DNA of 52,084 nucleotides from an uncultured Clostridia bacterium. GTDB lineage: Bacteria; Bacillota; Clostridia; Christensenellales; UBA3700. Both the position numbers and the translations under genes were made by a program. The stretch is taken from assembly GCA_947646415.1 (NCBI GenBank), contig CANSGN010000013.1, positions 1 through 52,084 of the forward strand, given 5' to 3'. This document shows, one piece after another, positions 1-10,800 of the stretch; within the stretch, counting starts at the first letter, position 1, and each line of letters opens with the position of its first letter. The notes beneath the pieces were generated by a model. That model was not told the origin of the DNA. It saw only the letters and a program-made list of their open reading frames with translations, and did no database searches.

Positions 1-25
1 AAGGGTTATACCCGTATGTGAAAAA

Positions 26-44
26 CCCCACGTTTAACGTGGGG
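26..44 (-). terminator. Intrinsic terminator of the alpha-galactosidase gene
   Basis: An 8-bp perfect stem (CCCCACGT / ACGTGGGG) with a 3-nt loop. Read on the minus strand it is followed by five T, so it best serves the minus-strand gene that ends at 155. The plus side has only a weak T-rich tail, so it could also act weakly for a gene to the left of the window. Confidence 0.75.
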
Positions 45-154
45 ATATTTATTTGCATTGATAATTTTTTACTATCGTTAATCATAAAACTTAAGATTGA
101 AAAAGCCTTATTTTTTGCAAATATCAAAAGTAAACATTGCATTAGCACTAATAA

Positions 155-1807
155 TTAATATTGTTGGCCGTCACGGATATTAAAAGTAAAGCTTTTGTTT
201 TCTCCGTTTTCGCTGTAAACAACTTGGATAATATCTTTTTTGATAAATTCCGCTTTTTGAACTTTTATATCTTTTTCGCCAAAAGTATCGATAAGTGCTT
301 GCTTTTGTTTATCATTATAGTTTTTAATATCGTCGGAAATAAACAATAAGCTGCCGAAAATCGAGTTTATTTTTGCGATAAGCAACCTTTTTTCAAAAGT
401 CATTTTCATATTTTCTTCACGTAGGAAGAAAACATCAGGGTCGTTCATCCAAGCTCTGCCGTTTAAATGACGTCTAAAAATTGAGTTTGAAGTAGCGTGT
501 GGATTAGAGCAATCTTCACGTATACAATTTCTGCTTACCCAATCTTCTTGGATATCCGCACCGATTCTGCAGTAATCAACTTTACCAAAAGCAGGGAACA
601 TAGGAACTCCACAACCCAAAATCATTTTATCGCCTACACATTCACGAATAAAATCCATTGCCTCGGTCATAATTTCGCCACGGCTTTTGTTGTGCATTGG
701 AAGAACGCAGGCACCGTATAAAAAGTCAAGTTTTACTAAATCGTACCCCCATTCGTTAAGCACAACGTCAAAGCAATGTTTGATATAATCCCTAGCACCT
801 TGATTGTAAATATCTAAAGAATAGAAACCGCCCCAATTATGTCCTGTTTTGTAAGGTTTGCCGTTTTTATCCTTAATAAACCAATCCGGATGATTTTTAA
901 ACAACTCGGAAGACGGAACACCTGCAAAAGGCGCGAGCCATAGTCCCGCAATCATTCCGCTATCGTGAATTTTATCGGCAATTACTTTCATTCCATTAGG
1001 GAACTTGTTTGTATCCGTAATCAACCAATCGCCTATATGTTGTTGATAACCGTCATCAATTTGGAAACAGTCAAACTTAACTTCTTGGTTTATAATACTG
1101 TTCAAATCATTATTTACGATATTTTCGGTTATATTGCCGTAATAGTTGTACCAAGTGGTGTAACCGCAACGCCTTTTTGTCTCACGGCAAGGTATACCTA
1201 TCAATTTAAAGTACTCGTCAAAAGCAGTTTCGTATTCGCCGCTGACAAAAGCAAATTCCAAAAGTTTGCTAGGCTCGGTATAAGTAACTCCCTCAAGTTC
1301 TTTGGAAATGATTACATTACTTTTGTTGCAGTCAAAAGTAACAACGGTGTAGCCGTATTTTTCCGTCAAAGTACCAAATATATCTACATTATTATCTGTG
1401 CGTACATAGCCATAAGACCAGCCGTAAAAAATACCTGCTTTTCTCGGAAAGTTCCAAAAGTTGCTATCGCCGGATTTAGAAAGTCCCATTCTTTTACCAA
1501 AGGAATGTTTTATGTAAAACTCCGTTGAGCGGGAAAGTTCAGTCATTTGCCAAGTCGGCTCATATTCAAAACTGTCTGTCCAACTTTGATAGCCGTTAAC
1601 AAAAATTTTGTTATCGGCAGAGTAGTTGTAAGGTATAATTATGTTAAATTTTTCAAATGACACAGGACTTTTGGGGCTAACAGAAACAAAAATAGTTTTA
1701 GCCCCTTCTTCAATATTTAAAGAAAAATGCTCGCACTCTTGTTTTGTGCAAGTATATTTTTTATTATTAGCTTTATAAACAATGTCGAAAGATAAATTTT
1801 TTATCAT
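155..1807 (-). CDS. Alpha-galactosidase, glycoside hydrolase family 36
   Basis: A 550-residue cytoplasmic enzyme predicted to hydrolyse alpha-1,6-galactosides such as melibiose and raffinose. There is no signal peptide. GH36/clan-D landmarks are in order: NGYQSWTDS (71-79), FQIDDGYQ (248-255), GLWLAPF (288-294), the nucleophile motif VKLDF with Asp361, and the acid/base motif CRIGAD with Asp418. The length fits the compact Thermotoga-type subgroup rather than the roughly 700-residue forms. The start has AAAGAGAAA upstream and a matching promoter at 1841-1869. It is a single gene, divergent from gyrB, with no transporter beside it; the nearest sugar transporter is at 37.8 kb. Substrate range is inferred. 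Confidence 0.9.
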   Translation of the reverse strand: MIKNLSFDIVYKANNKKYTCTKQECEHFSLNIEEGAKTIFVSVSPKSPVSFEKFNIIIPYNYSADNKIFVNGYQSWTDSFEYEPTWQMTELSRSTEFYIKHSFGKRMGLSKSGDSNFWNFPRKAGIFYGWSYGYVRTDNNVDIFGTLTEKYGYTVVTFDCNKSNVIISKELEGVTYTEPSKLLEFAFVSGEYETAFDEYFKLIGIPCRETKRRCGYTTWYNYYGNITENIVNNDLNSIINQEVKFDCFQIDDGYQQHIGDWLITDTNKFPNGMKVIADKIHDSGMIAGLWLAPFAGVPSSELFKNHPDWFIKDKNGKPYKTGHNWGGFYSLDIYNQGARDYIKHCFDVVLNEWGYDLVKLDFLYGACVLPMHNKSRGEIMTEAMDFIRECVGDKMILGCGVPMFPAFGKVDYCRIGADIQEDWVSRNCIREDCSNPHATSNSIFRRHLNGRAWMNDPDVFFLREENMKMTFEKRLLIAKINSIFGSLLFISDDIKNYNDKQKQALIDTFGEKDIKVQKAEFIKKDIIQVVYSENGENKSFTFNIRDGQQY

Positions 1808-1840
1808 AAATTTTTCTCTTTACAATTTCACTATGTAAAT

Positions 1841-1869
1841 ATTATAAATCATAAATTGCAAAAAGTCAA
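1841..1869 (-). promoter_or_regulatory. Promoter of the alpha-galactosidase gene
   Basis: On the minus strand, TTGACT (1864-1869), a 17-bp spacer and TATAAT (1841-1846), about 35 nt before the start codon. This is a near-consensus vegetative promoter. The bases upstream of the -35 include ATCGGTATT, part of a motif that recurs in other intergenic regions. Confidence 0.75.
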
Positions 1870-2042
1870 TACCGATAAAAATCATACATTGGCATTAATT
1901 TTAAAAAACTTTATTTGTTAAACGAGAAGTATGTGAAAAGGGCTTTTGCTTAAAACAGCCCCATTTAAAGACGAAATTTGGCGTATTAGTGGTTTAGATT
2001 ATCAAAAAACTTGCAAAAAGTCAAAAAAATTCCGTTTTTCTA

Positions 2043-2071
2043 TTGTAATTTTGTGCTATGCGTGTTATAAT
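2043..2071 (+). promoter_or_regulatory. Promoter of gyrB-gyrA
   Basis: TTGTAA (2043-2048), a 17-bp spacer and TATAAT (2066-2071) preceded by TGT, a perfect extended -10. A second TATAAT lies at 2077-2082. Transcription from the first would begin near 2078, giving a leader of about 110 nt before the gyrB start at 2187. Confidence 0.75.
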
Positions 2072-2089
2072 TAAGCTATAATAAAATTA

Positions 2090-2124
2090 ATGTGCGTACG
2101 TACGCGTGCACGCACGCGTGTGTG
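2090..2124. promoter_or_regulatory. 35-bp alternating purine-pyrimidine (Z-DNA-prone) tract in the gyrBA leader
   Basis: Every base from 2090 to 2124 alternates purine and pyrimidine, mostly TG, CG, CA and TA steps, with several nested palindromes such as CGTACGTACG. It is far richer in G+C than its AT-rich surroundings. It starts about 12 nt after the predicted transcription start, so it lies in the untranslated leader. Such tracts adopt left-handed DNA under negative supercoiling; a role in gyrase autoregulation is inference. Confidence 0.6.
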
Positions 2125-2186
2125 AAAATAAAAGCCGCGCTAATTAATAGTATTTATTAATGTACGATTTTGTAAAGGAGTTATTT

Positions 2187-4088
2187 ATGAGCGAGCAAAG
2201 AAATTATGACCAATCTGCTATCCAAGTGCTTGAAGGGTTAGAGCCGGTTCGTAAAAGACCGGGTATGTATATTGGGTCTACGGATGAGCGTGGTTTACAC
2301 CATTTAGTAATCGAAGTTGTGGATAACAGTATTGACGAGGCAATGGCGGGCTATTGCGATTTGATTAATGTCGAAATAACTAAGGAGGGTGCTATTTCCG
2401 TTGAGGATAATGGTAGAGGTATTCCTACAGGTATTATAGAAAAGGAGGGCAAATCTGCTGTAGAAGTAGTTTTGACCAAGTTGCACGCAGGCGGTAAGTT
2501 CGGCGGCGGCGGATACAAGTTTTCTGGCGGCTTACACGGAGTAGGTATTTCTGCAGTAAACGCACTTTCCGAATGGCTTGACGTTACCGTTTGTCAAAAT
2601 GGTAAAGTATTTAGCCAAACATATAACCGCGGTGTGGCACAAACAGCATTAAAGGTTGTGGGTGATACTGACAAAACGGGTACGAAAATAGTATTTATGC
2701 CCGACGACACGATTTTTGAAACTGTTGAATTTCAATATCCTAGATTGTTACATAGATTAAAAGAGCTTGCTTTTTTAAATAAAGGTTTAAAAATTACCTT
2801 AAAAGACAGCCGAGAGGGCAAAGAGCAAGAGGATTTTATACATTATGAGGGCGGTATTAAGGAATATGTCAACGAGCTTAATAAAAAAGACGCTTTGCTT
2901 GCAGAGCCTTATTATATGAGCACGGAGGCTGATAATTATCAAGTGGAAATCGCTTTGCAATATAACGATTCTTACAGCGAAAATATATATTCTTATGCAA
3001 ACAATATCCATACCGAAGAGGGTGGAACTCACGTTGACGGTTTTAAAAATACTATTACCAAGTTGTTTAATGATTACGGTAAAAGTATGAATATCCTTAA
3101 AAATGACGAAAAATTGAGCGGCGACGATTGCCGTGAGGGATTGGTTGCCGTTGTAAGCGTTAAATTGACTGACCCACAATTTGAGGGACAAACAAAAACC
3201 AAATTAGGCAACAGCTTTATGCGTAAAGTAGTGGCAGATGCAGTAAACGAATCTTTTGGCTCTTTCTTGGAAGAAAACCCTAAGATAACCAAAGATTTGG
3301 TACTTCGCTCAATCACTGCAAAAAAGGCAAGAGAGGCAGCGAGAAACGCAAGAGACCTTACAAAGCGTAAGTCTTTTTTGGAATCTACTACTTTGCCAGG
3401 TAAACTTGCCGATTGTACGGAAAAAAACAGCAAGCTTTGCGAAGTATACCTTGTTGAGGGCGACTCTGCAGGCGGTACCGCTAAGCAAGGTAGGGATAGA
3501 AGATTCCAAGCAATTATGCCGCTTAGAGGTAAAATTTTAAATGTAGAAAAAGTAAGATTGAACAAAGTATTGGAGAGCGAGGAAATCAAAAATATGATAA
3601 CTGCATTCGGCTGCGGTATATTGGAAGATTGCGATGTCTCCAAACTTAGATATGACAGAATTATTTGTATGACCGATGCCGATGTAGACGGTAGCCATAT
3701 AAGAATATTGCTTTTGACATTCTTTTATAGATATATGCGTCCTGTATTGGAGCAAGGCCATGTGTATGCAGCACAGCCACCGCTATATAAAGTATCAAGG
3801 GGCGGTAAAAACGAAAAATATTTTTACGATGAAGAGTCGTTGGAAGAATATATGCAAAGCATCGACCGTAAAGGCGAACTTCAAAGATACAAAGGTCTTG
3901 GCGAAATGAATGCGGAACAGTTGTGGGACACTACAATGAATCCCGAGACAAGAACATTGTTGCAAGTAAGTATGGAAGAGGCTAAAAATGCAGACGAAGT
4001 ATTTACAATGCTTATGGGCGACGAGCCGGAGCTAAGAAGACAGTTTATCGAACAAAATGCAACGCTAGCCGGCGAGCTTGATGTATAA
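2187..4088 (+). CDS. gyrB: DNA gyrase subunit B
   Basis: The 633-residue ATPase subunit of gyrase, which with GyrA introduces negative supercoils. The GHKL ATPase motifs are present ([23 protein letters not shown]), then the transducer domain and the TOPRIM motifs [17 protein letters not shown] and DADVDGSHI. It has the short form without the enterobacterial insertion and is complete through the C-terminal tail. The start at 2187 is chosen over an in-frame ATG at 2160 because AAAGGAG (from 2173) lies just before it and the protein then begins [10 protein letters not shown], as in relatives. gyrA follows after 10 bp, so the two form one operon. Confidence 0.97.
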   Translation: MSEQRNYDQSAIQVLEGLEPVRKRPGMYIGSTDERGLHHLVIEVVDNSIDEAMAGYCDLINVEITKEGAISVEDNGRGIPTGIIEKEGKSAVEVVLTKLHAGGKFGGGGYKFSGGLHGVGISAVNALSEWLDVTVCQNGKVFSQTYNRGVAQTALKVVGDTDKTGTKIVFMPDDTIFETVEFQYPRLLHRLKELAFLNKGLKITLKDSREGKEQEDFIHYEGGIKEYVNELNKKDALLAEPYYMSTEADNYQVEIALQYNDSYSENIYSYANNIHTEEGGTHVDGFKNTITKLFNDYGKSMNILKNDEKLSGDDCREGLVAVVSVKLTDPQFEGQTKTKLGNSFMRKVVADAVNESFGSFLEENPKITKDLVLRSITAKKAREAARNARDLTKRKSFLESTTLPGKLADCTEKNSKLCEVYLVEGDSAGGTAKQGRDRRFQAIMPLRGKILNVEKVRLNKVLESEEIKNMITAFGCGILEDCDVSKLRYDRIICMTDADVDGSHIRILLLTFFYRYMRPVLEQGHVYAAQPPLYKVSRGGKNEKYFYDEESLEEYMQSIDRKGELQRYKGLGEMNAEQLWDTTMNPETRTLLQVSMEEAKNADEVFTMLMGDEPELRRQFIEQNATLAGELDV

Positions 4089-4098
4089 GGGGGTTACC

Positions 4099-6669
4099 AT
4101 GGCAGAAAAAGAGAAAGAAAAACAAGCGCAGGAATTGGAAGAAATTCTTGATAAATCAAATATAAAAAAGATAAATATAGAGCACGAAATGAAAAAATCA
4201 TTTATCGCTTACGCAATGGCGGTAAATGTATCGCGTGCAATACCAGATGTACGTGACGGCTTAAAACCTGTTCACAGACGTATTTTGTACGCTATGAGCG
4301 AGTTAGGATTGACATCGGATAAACCTTATCGTAAGTGTGCCCGTATCGTCGGCGACGTGCTTGGTAAATATCATCCTCACGGCGATATTGCGGTTTACGA
4401 GGCATTGGTACGTCTTGCACAAGACTTTTCCATCCGTTGCCCGTTGGTAGACGGTCATGGTAACTTTGGTAGTGTGGACGGCGACCCTCCTGCGGCACAA
4501 CGTTATACCGAGGCAAGAATGAGCAAAATTGCTGCCGAAATGATTAGGGATATTGATAAAAAGACTGTCGACTATTACCCTAACTTTGATGATACCTTAA
4601 TGCAACCGGTTGTTTTGCCATCAAGATATCCTAACCTTTTGGTAAATGGTAGTGACGGTATTGCGGTTGGTATGGCAACCTCTATCCCTCCGCACAACTT
4701 GGGCGAAGTTATAGACGGTACAATAGCTTTAATGGAAAACCCAGAAATGGATATAGAGGAACTTATCGAATTGATACCTGCACCGGACTATCCTACAGGT
4801 GCTTTGATAATGGGCAGAAGCGGCATTAAAAAGGCGTACAGAACAGGTAAAGGAAGTGCTATAATTCGTGCAAGGGCAGAAATAGAAGACTTTAATAACG
4901 GCACAAGACAGCGTATTGTAATCACAGAGCTGCCTTATCAAGTAAACAAAGCAAAATTGATAGAAACTATTGCCGATTATGTAAAGCAAAAGAAAATCGA
5001 GGGAATAAGCGATATCCAAGAGCAATCTGACCGTGACGGTATGAGAATTGTTATCGATGTTAAAAAGGATGCTCAAGCACAAGTTGTGTTAAATATGCTT
5101 TACAAGCACACAAGTTTGCAAATAAGCAACAGCATTATTTTGCTTGCATTGATTGACGGTACTCCTAAGGTTATGAATTTAAAGGAGATTTTGTCAGCTT
5201 ATATCGACCACCAAAAACAAGTTATCGTAAGGCGTACTCAATACGATTTGGAAAAAGCTTTGGAAAGAGAGCATATCCTAAAAGGTTTGGTAATTGCTTT
5301 AAATAACATTGACGAAGTTGTAGCTATCATTAAAAAGTCAGACGACAAAGTGGATGCAACCAACAAATTGATGGAGGCTTTTGCATTGTCAGACAAGCAA
5401 GCCAACGCTATTTTGGAAATGAGGTTACAAAGACTTACTCATTTGGAAATTGATAAGTTGGAACAAAATCTTTCACAGCTTGAAAAAGATATCGCAGAAT
5501 ATCAAGACATTTTGGCAAATCCGCACAGAGTTGAGGAGATTATCAAAACCGAAATGCTTGAAATCAAAGACAAGTATAACTCTCCAAGACGCAGTGAGCT
5601 AAGCTATGACTATAATGATATTGATATTGAGGATTTGATAGAGCAGGAAGATATAGTAATAAGCTTGACGCATCAAGGATATATAAAGAGAATGGCAACT
5701 GACGAATACAAGGCACAACGTCGTGGCGGAGTGGGCGTTACAGCACACAAGGCAAAGGATGAGGATTTTGTGGAAAATGTATTCAATTCTAACACTCACG
5801 AGCCAATATTATTCTTCTCTAACTTTGGTAAAGTTTACAGACTAAAAGCTTATATGATACCTGAGGGCTCAAAAACGGCCAAGGGAAGAGCAATGGTTAA
5901 CTTGTTGAACTTGGCTGACGGCGAAAGAATAAATGCCATTTTACCGCTTGCAACAGGCAGTATGGGATACTTGGTACTTGCAACTAAAAACGGTTTGATT
6001 AAAAAGACAGACCTTGCAGAGTTTGAAAGAATCCAAAGCAATGGTAAAATTGCTATTAGATTGCAAGAGGGCGACGAACTTATCGGAGCAATGCACACGG
6101 ACGGCGACAACGAGATTATTATTGCATCCACAGGAGGCAAATGTATTAGATTCCACGAGCAAGATATACGTGATACAGGACGTTCGTCTATGGGCGTAAA
6201 ATCAATAAGTTTGGATAAGGGCGAAAGAGTAGTCGATGCTACAATAGTTCGTGAAAATACCGACGTTTTGACTATCACGGAAAATGGATACGGTAAAAGG
6301 ACAGATATTGACGAATACAGATTCCAAGCCCGTGGCGGTAAAGGCATTAAGGTCGGCGTGCTTAACGAAAAGACAGGTAACGTTGTAAACCTAAAACTTG
6401 TATCTACCGAAGAAGACGTAATGATTCTTGCTGATAACGGAGTAGTAATAAGACTTAATGCAGATTCGATAAGCAAAATCGGCAGAAACACCCAAGGTGT
6501 TAAACTTATGAGGTTAAAGGACGAAGGAAGCAAAGTGGTTTCCTTTACGATAGTTCCTCGTAGCGATGAAGAGCCGGCAGAAGATGCGTTGGAAGTTGCG
6601 GACGGAGCAGATAACTCACAAGAAAATCAAACCTCCGAAATGGAAAACTCAGCTCAAAATCAAGATTAA
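4099..6669 (+). CDS. gyrA: DNA gyrase subunit A
   Basis: The 856-residue breakage-reunion subunit of gyrase. The active-site tyrosine lies in QRYTEARM. The quinolone-determining region reads [11 protein letters not shown], so the position of E. coli Ser83 is Ile (codon ATT at 4387-4389, residue 97 here) and that of Asp87 is Glu, which is usual in Bacillota. The C-terminal beta-pinwheel carries a GyrA box reading QRRGGVG, with Val where the sixth residue is usually Lys or Arg. The protein ends in an acidic, Asn/Gln-rich tail. The start at 4099 has AAGGGGG upstream, and an in-frame ATG at 4078 inside gyrB is less likely. Confidence 0.97.
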   Translation: MAEKEKEKQAQELEEILDKSNIKKINIEHEMKKSFIAYAMAVNVSRAIPDVRDGLKPVHRRILYAMSELGLTSDKPYRKCARIVGDVLGKYHPHGDIAVYEALVRLAQDFSIRCPLVDGHGNFGSVDGDPPAAQRYTEARMSKIAAEMIRDIDKKTVDYYPNFDDTLMQPVVLPSRYPNLLVNGSDGIAVGMATSIPPHNLGEVIDGTIALMENPEMDIEELIELIPAPDYPTGALIMGRSGIKKAYRTGKGSAIIRARAEIEDFNNGTRQRIVITELPYQVNKAKLIETIADYVKQKKIEGISDIQEQSDRDGMRIVIDVKKDAQAQVVLNMLYKHTSLQISNSIILLALIDGTPKVMNLKEILSAYIDHQKQVIVRRTQYDLEKALEREHILKGLVIALNNIDEVVAIIKKSDDKVDATNKLMEAFALSDKQANAILEMRLQRLTHLEIDKLEQNLSQLEKDIAEYQDILANPHRVEEIIKTEMLEIKDKYNSPRRSELSYDYNDIDIEDLIEQEDIVISLTHQGYIKRMATDEYKAQRRGGVGVTAHKAKDEDFVENVFNSNTHEPILFFSNFGKVYRLKAYMIPEGSKTAKGRAMVNLLNLADGERINAILPLATGSMGYLVLATKNGLIKKTDLAEFERIQSNGKIAIRLQEGDELIGAMHTDGDNEIIIASTGGKCIRFHEQDIRDTGRSSMGVKSISLDKGERVVDATIVRENTDVLTITENGYGKRTDIDEYRFQARGGKGIKVGVLNEKTGNVVNLKLVSTEEDVMILADNGVVIRLNADSISKIGRNTQGVKLMRLKDEGSKVVSFTIVPRSDEEPAEDALEVADGADNSQENQTSEMENSAQNQD

Positions 6670-6680
6670 TACAAATTAAA

Positions 6681-6705
6681 GGTTGCGTTTATCGCAACCT
6701 TTTTT
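6681..6705 (+). terminator. Terminator of gyrB-gyrA
   Basis: Stem GGTTGCG / CGCAACC (6681-6687, 6693-6699), 5-nt loop, then six T. It lies 11 nt after the gyrA stop. Confidence 0.9.
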
Positions 6706-6864
6706 GTAAATATTCGCGTGAAAATCGGTATTATTTTAAGGTTTTAATAAAAATAAAGTTTTATATTTAAAAAATAACGGAAAAATATAAAAAAAAGATA
6801 ACAAATTAAAAATATTGTGATAAAATGTAATATATAAAGTATTTTAAAGGCTGTAAGGTGATTT

Positions 6865-7668
6865 ATGAAAAATACAAAAGTACTATTACAAGGCGTGGCA
6901 GGGTCATATTCGCATATTTTTGCAAAAAGCTTGGGATATACAGATATAGATTTTGTAAAAACTTTTGACGAGGTAATAGATAAAATTCAAAAAGGCGAGT
7001 ATGAGTACGGCATTTTGCCTATCGAAAACTCAACCGCGGGCGACGTTAGGGAAACAATAGATTTGCTTGATAAAAGCAATGTTTACTATGTTGCTGTGGG
7101 AGATATAAAAATAAGTCATTGCTTATTGGGAGCAAAGGGCAGTACGCTTAAGGATATAAAAAAAGTATCCTCTCATCCACAAGCTTTGATGCAATGCGAT
7201 AAGTTTTTAGAAAATGGCGGATATGAGATATATAACGAGTTTAACACTGCCATAGCGAGCAAGAGATTGGCGGAAGAGGGCGACAAGTCACATGCCGTTA
7301 TAGCATCGCATTTGGCAGGGGAAATTTATGGGCTTGAAGTGCTTAAAGAGAATATTCAAAATGCGGAAAATAATTACACAAAATTTATACTGCTTACCAA
7401 CAATTTGGAAAAAGTGAAACAAAACAAAATAATAAGTATAGCTTTGGAGCTTAAGGACAAGCCTAATGTACTTGGCGAACTGCTTAATATTTTTAGCGAG
7501 TACAACATAAATTTGACAAGAATCCAATCACGAAATATCCCTAATACTTGCTTTAAAATAAGATTTTATATCGATTTCGAGGGAAGTATTAAAGATGGTA
7601 AAATAAGTGAAATGCTTACAAAAATCGCTACTAAATGCTTAAAAGTAAAAGTTCGTGGGGTATATTGA
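6865..7668 (+). CDS. pheA: Prephenate dehydratase with ACT domain
   Basis: A 267-residue monofunctional enzyme converting prephenate to phenylpyruvate in phenylalanine synthesis; no chorismate mutase domain is attached. The periplasmic-binding-like catalytic fold shows GVAGSYSHIFA near the N-terminus and ILPIENSTAGDV (50-61). The usual catalytic TRF motif reads TKF (172-174). The ACT domain (about 185-262) has NVLGELL where GALV is usual, and QSRN where the phenylalanine-binding ESRP is usual, so feedback control may differ. TAAGGTGAT precedes the start. The gene stands alone, away from other aromatic pathway genes. Confidence 0.88.
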   Translation: MKNTKVLLQGVAGSYSHIFAKSLGYTDIDFVKTFDEVIDKIQKGEYEYGILPIENSTAGDVRETIDLLDKSNVYYVAVGDIKISHCLLGAKGSTLKDIKKVSSHPQALMQCDKFLENGGYEIYNEFNTAIASKRLAEEGDKSHAVIASHLAGEIYGLEVLKENIQNAENNYTKFILLTNNLEKVKQNKIISIALELKDKPNVLGELLNIFSEYNINLTRIQSRNIPNTCFKIRFYIDFEGSIKDGKISEMLTKIATKCLKVKVRGVY

Positions 7669-7830
7669 TATTTTACGGCTTTGCACTTTGCAATATATTG
7701 GGTATTTAGCTTATAAAAAGAATTTTACAAACTATTTTATATATAATAATTAATCAATAGCAAATTTTTTTCATACTGAAATATTATTGCGATTAAAAAG
7801 TTTTATGAAAAAGTTTATTAACTTAATATT

Positions 7831-7865
7831 AAAAAAAGTCATTCGGTTTGCCGAATGACTTTTTT
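7831..7865. terminator. Bidirectional terminator between pheA and the 1333-residue protein gene
   Basis: Stem GTCATTCGG / CCGAATGAC (7838-7846, 7851-7859), 4-nt loop, flanked by seven A and a run of T. It works in both directions and separates two convergent genes. Confidence 0.9.
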
Positions 7866-7879
7866 GTTTGTTTAGTTAT

Positions 7880-10800
7880 TTAAGGTAGAATAGGGAATAC
7901 AGGCATATCTTTTACCAACATACCGATACCCTTATTGTCAGTATTACCACGGGCACTTGTTAGGGTAAATTCGTTAAACAAATTACTTAATTGGAAGATA
8001 ATTGGATTTCCGTCTTCGTCATTTAGTCCGTCGATAGTAAATGTAGAACCTATAGCACTTGCAAGTAAATCGTCAAGTTTTTTACCGATATTATTTGCTG
8101 CTGTTTGGTCGGTGCTTTCTCCTAGCATTAATCTATTAATATAGTCTAATTCTTGAGCATTTAGATTATTGATAAATGTTATAGGTTCTTTATAACCGCT
8201 TGCGCTGCTATCCAAGTAAGCTGTCAAATCAATAAATGCTCCGCAATAGATATAATTAGGAAGAACTGTGTTTACCATAGCGTTGCCGCCAATTTCGGAA
8301 CTAGCAATTCTGAAATGCAAGAACATTACACCTTTATCGCCTGCATTTGATACCAAATCACTTGGAACAAGACTTTCAATACCCAAGCTACCGTCGGATT
8401 CATTATCTATGAAGGTTTCGTATGTAGCGTTGTTTTGGTTAGAGAAGATGGCGAACTTAATTAGATTCATAGTCGCGTTATCTACAGCTGCTTTAATTTG
8501 TTGACCGATATAGTTATCAAATATCTTTAACTGATTTTTACCTGCGTCGGTATCTGTTTCCAACAAGCTGATTTCTCTTGTGCTACCATCTGATTCGGTT
8601 ACAGTGTATTTGCCGTCTGCATCAAATATACCATCTCCGTCTGCATCCTTGAACTTAAGTGGGTCAAATACTCTTTCGGTAAATGTTTCCAAGTGACCTG
8701 TAGAGTCATTTATTTGGCCATGCAAGTTATTTAATTTATAAATAACGCTTCTTAGCAATTCGTCATCGCCGTCTTTGCGGTTATCTGCATTTGTGATTGA
8801 TTTTTCGTTTACTAGTTTGTAAATATTTGTGCTTGTAAAGCCATCTGTCCTGTTATTAGATTCAGGGTTTTCAACAACTTTATCGCCTGCAATTAAAGGT
8901 AAGCCTTGAGCCTCAAACTCGTCAAAAGCCGACTTGATAGCTTCGCTAACATTTGATGCAACGCCGCTAGCATCAAAGCTGTTGTCCGAAGAGCCTGTAA
9001 GTTTATTAACTATTTTTAACAAAGTGTTAATATTTTCGTCATTAGCGTTATTGATTTTGATTGTTGTAGTATAGTCACTTAGGTTTACATCGGCTTGAAC
9101 TACCAAGTAATCTGCTGCAAAGTTTTCAATCTTAATACCATTGCCTGTTGCTTGATTTTTGTTTAATTCAGCAGCCATTACCAACGATAATTTATTAGTT
9201 TGGGCATTTACGCGAATATCCACAAAAGTAAAGCCTGTATAGCAACCTATATCTTTAATACCATTTAGCTTATTGCTTTGAATAATCAAATGAGCAAGTT
9301 CCAAGGAAGTTATAGCTAAATTCATTTTATCGGCAGAAATAGTATTGTTTTGGAAATCTTTGATATTGATAGCTGTTTTAATATTAGCAGGGTCCAAATT
9401 ATTTGCAATACCTTTTAAGGTGTCAAATACCGAGTTTTCATTAATATCGCCTGCAATAAAGAACTTGCCTTTCAATTCATGCTTGATAAATGGTTGTAAG
9501 CTTGTTTCTTCAACATTGTTTACGATTTTACCGGTAACTTCGTCAAATTTTGTTGTTTCGCTGTCGTAAGTGTAGTAGCTAGCCATTGTTTGTTGGATAG
9601 TTTCTGCAGATATTTTATCCGACTCGCTTGCGCCGTCATTGATAGTTGTAGCCAAAACTTCAAAGATTGTAGGAAGTTGAATTTTACCTTCTTTAAATTC
9701 GATTGTTATTTTTGCGTCTGCACCTTTCAAACTTTCCAAAGTAGGGTAGATAGCGTTGTCAAATTTGCTCAAAATAGTGTTTTTGTCAAATTTGTTTGCT
9801 GCTGTTTCGCCATTAATGCTAGTCATTAGCTTAGCGATAGTCTCAAACATTTTGTCGCTTTCTTCTTTGGAACTACCGTCTTTGGTGTAGTTGAATATCA
9901 TGTCGCAAGATACACCCTCGGTTTTTCTTTCATAAGGGATTATAACCTTAATAAACATATTTTTAGGGAAGATGGAAAGTATCATCGGTTTAATGGTGCC
10001 AAACTTATCTCCAAGTTCCTTATCTATTAAGGAGTTTACGTCTACTTGAGCGATTATGTCCATGGAAGTAGCATTCATTGTAAGCTCTTTAATTTCCATT
10101 TTAAAGCTATCGCCAAGTTGCGCTGTAACCATTTTATTCATAATTTGTGCCAAAGCATTATCGGTCAAACAAGAATAATTTTTAAGAACTTCGTTTTCCA
10201 TTGCGTATAAATATTCTTTTCCGATTTTAGCATCTTTGATATTTATAAGTTCAGGAATAGTGCTTATTTTATCAATAAAGTTATCCGGAGTAATATCCTC
10301 TACCTTATCGCTGGAAATGCCATAAGAGGCAAATAAATCGTTTTTGGAATTTACAAAATCTTCCGGTTTTGTCAAATTTTCGTCTGCAATATTCGCATCT
10401 ATGTAATCTTGAACATTATCGTATTTGTAATCCAAGCTATGTAAGTGTTTAATCATTAGTAAGAAATCGCTTGAAGTAACATTTTGTACTTTCATAGCTC
10501 TCATAGCGGTTTGCAAAATGTCAAATTTGATTTTGCCTTCGCCGTTAATATCGTCAAACTCTGATGGAGCCATTTCCAAACAATCTGCACCTACGATTTC
10601 GGTAATCTTGTTAAATGCACTGAAAATAGTATTTCCTACTTTATTGAAAATTTCTTCGATTTTACCATTTGCAGCTTTTGCATCCACAGTTGTAAGTAAA
10701 GTTTGCAATAGGTTATTGTCGATAGAGTTAATGCCTAAAACAGGTTTTTTGTCAATTTGCGGGGTTGTAACGGCATTGACATAAATATCTTGAGGTAAAG

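Noticed and set aside
2160..2186. ATG at 2160 as the gyrB start
   Set aside because: No ribosome site, and it adds nine residues absent from relatives; 2187 has AAAGGAG directly upstream.
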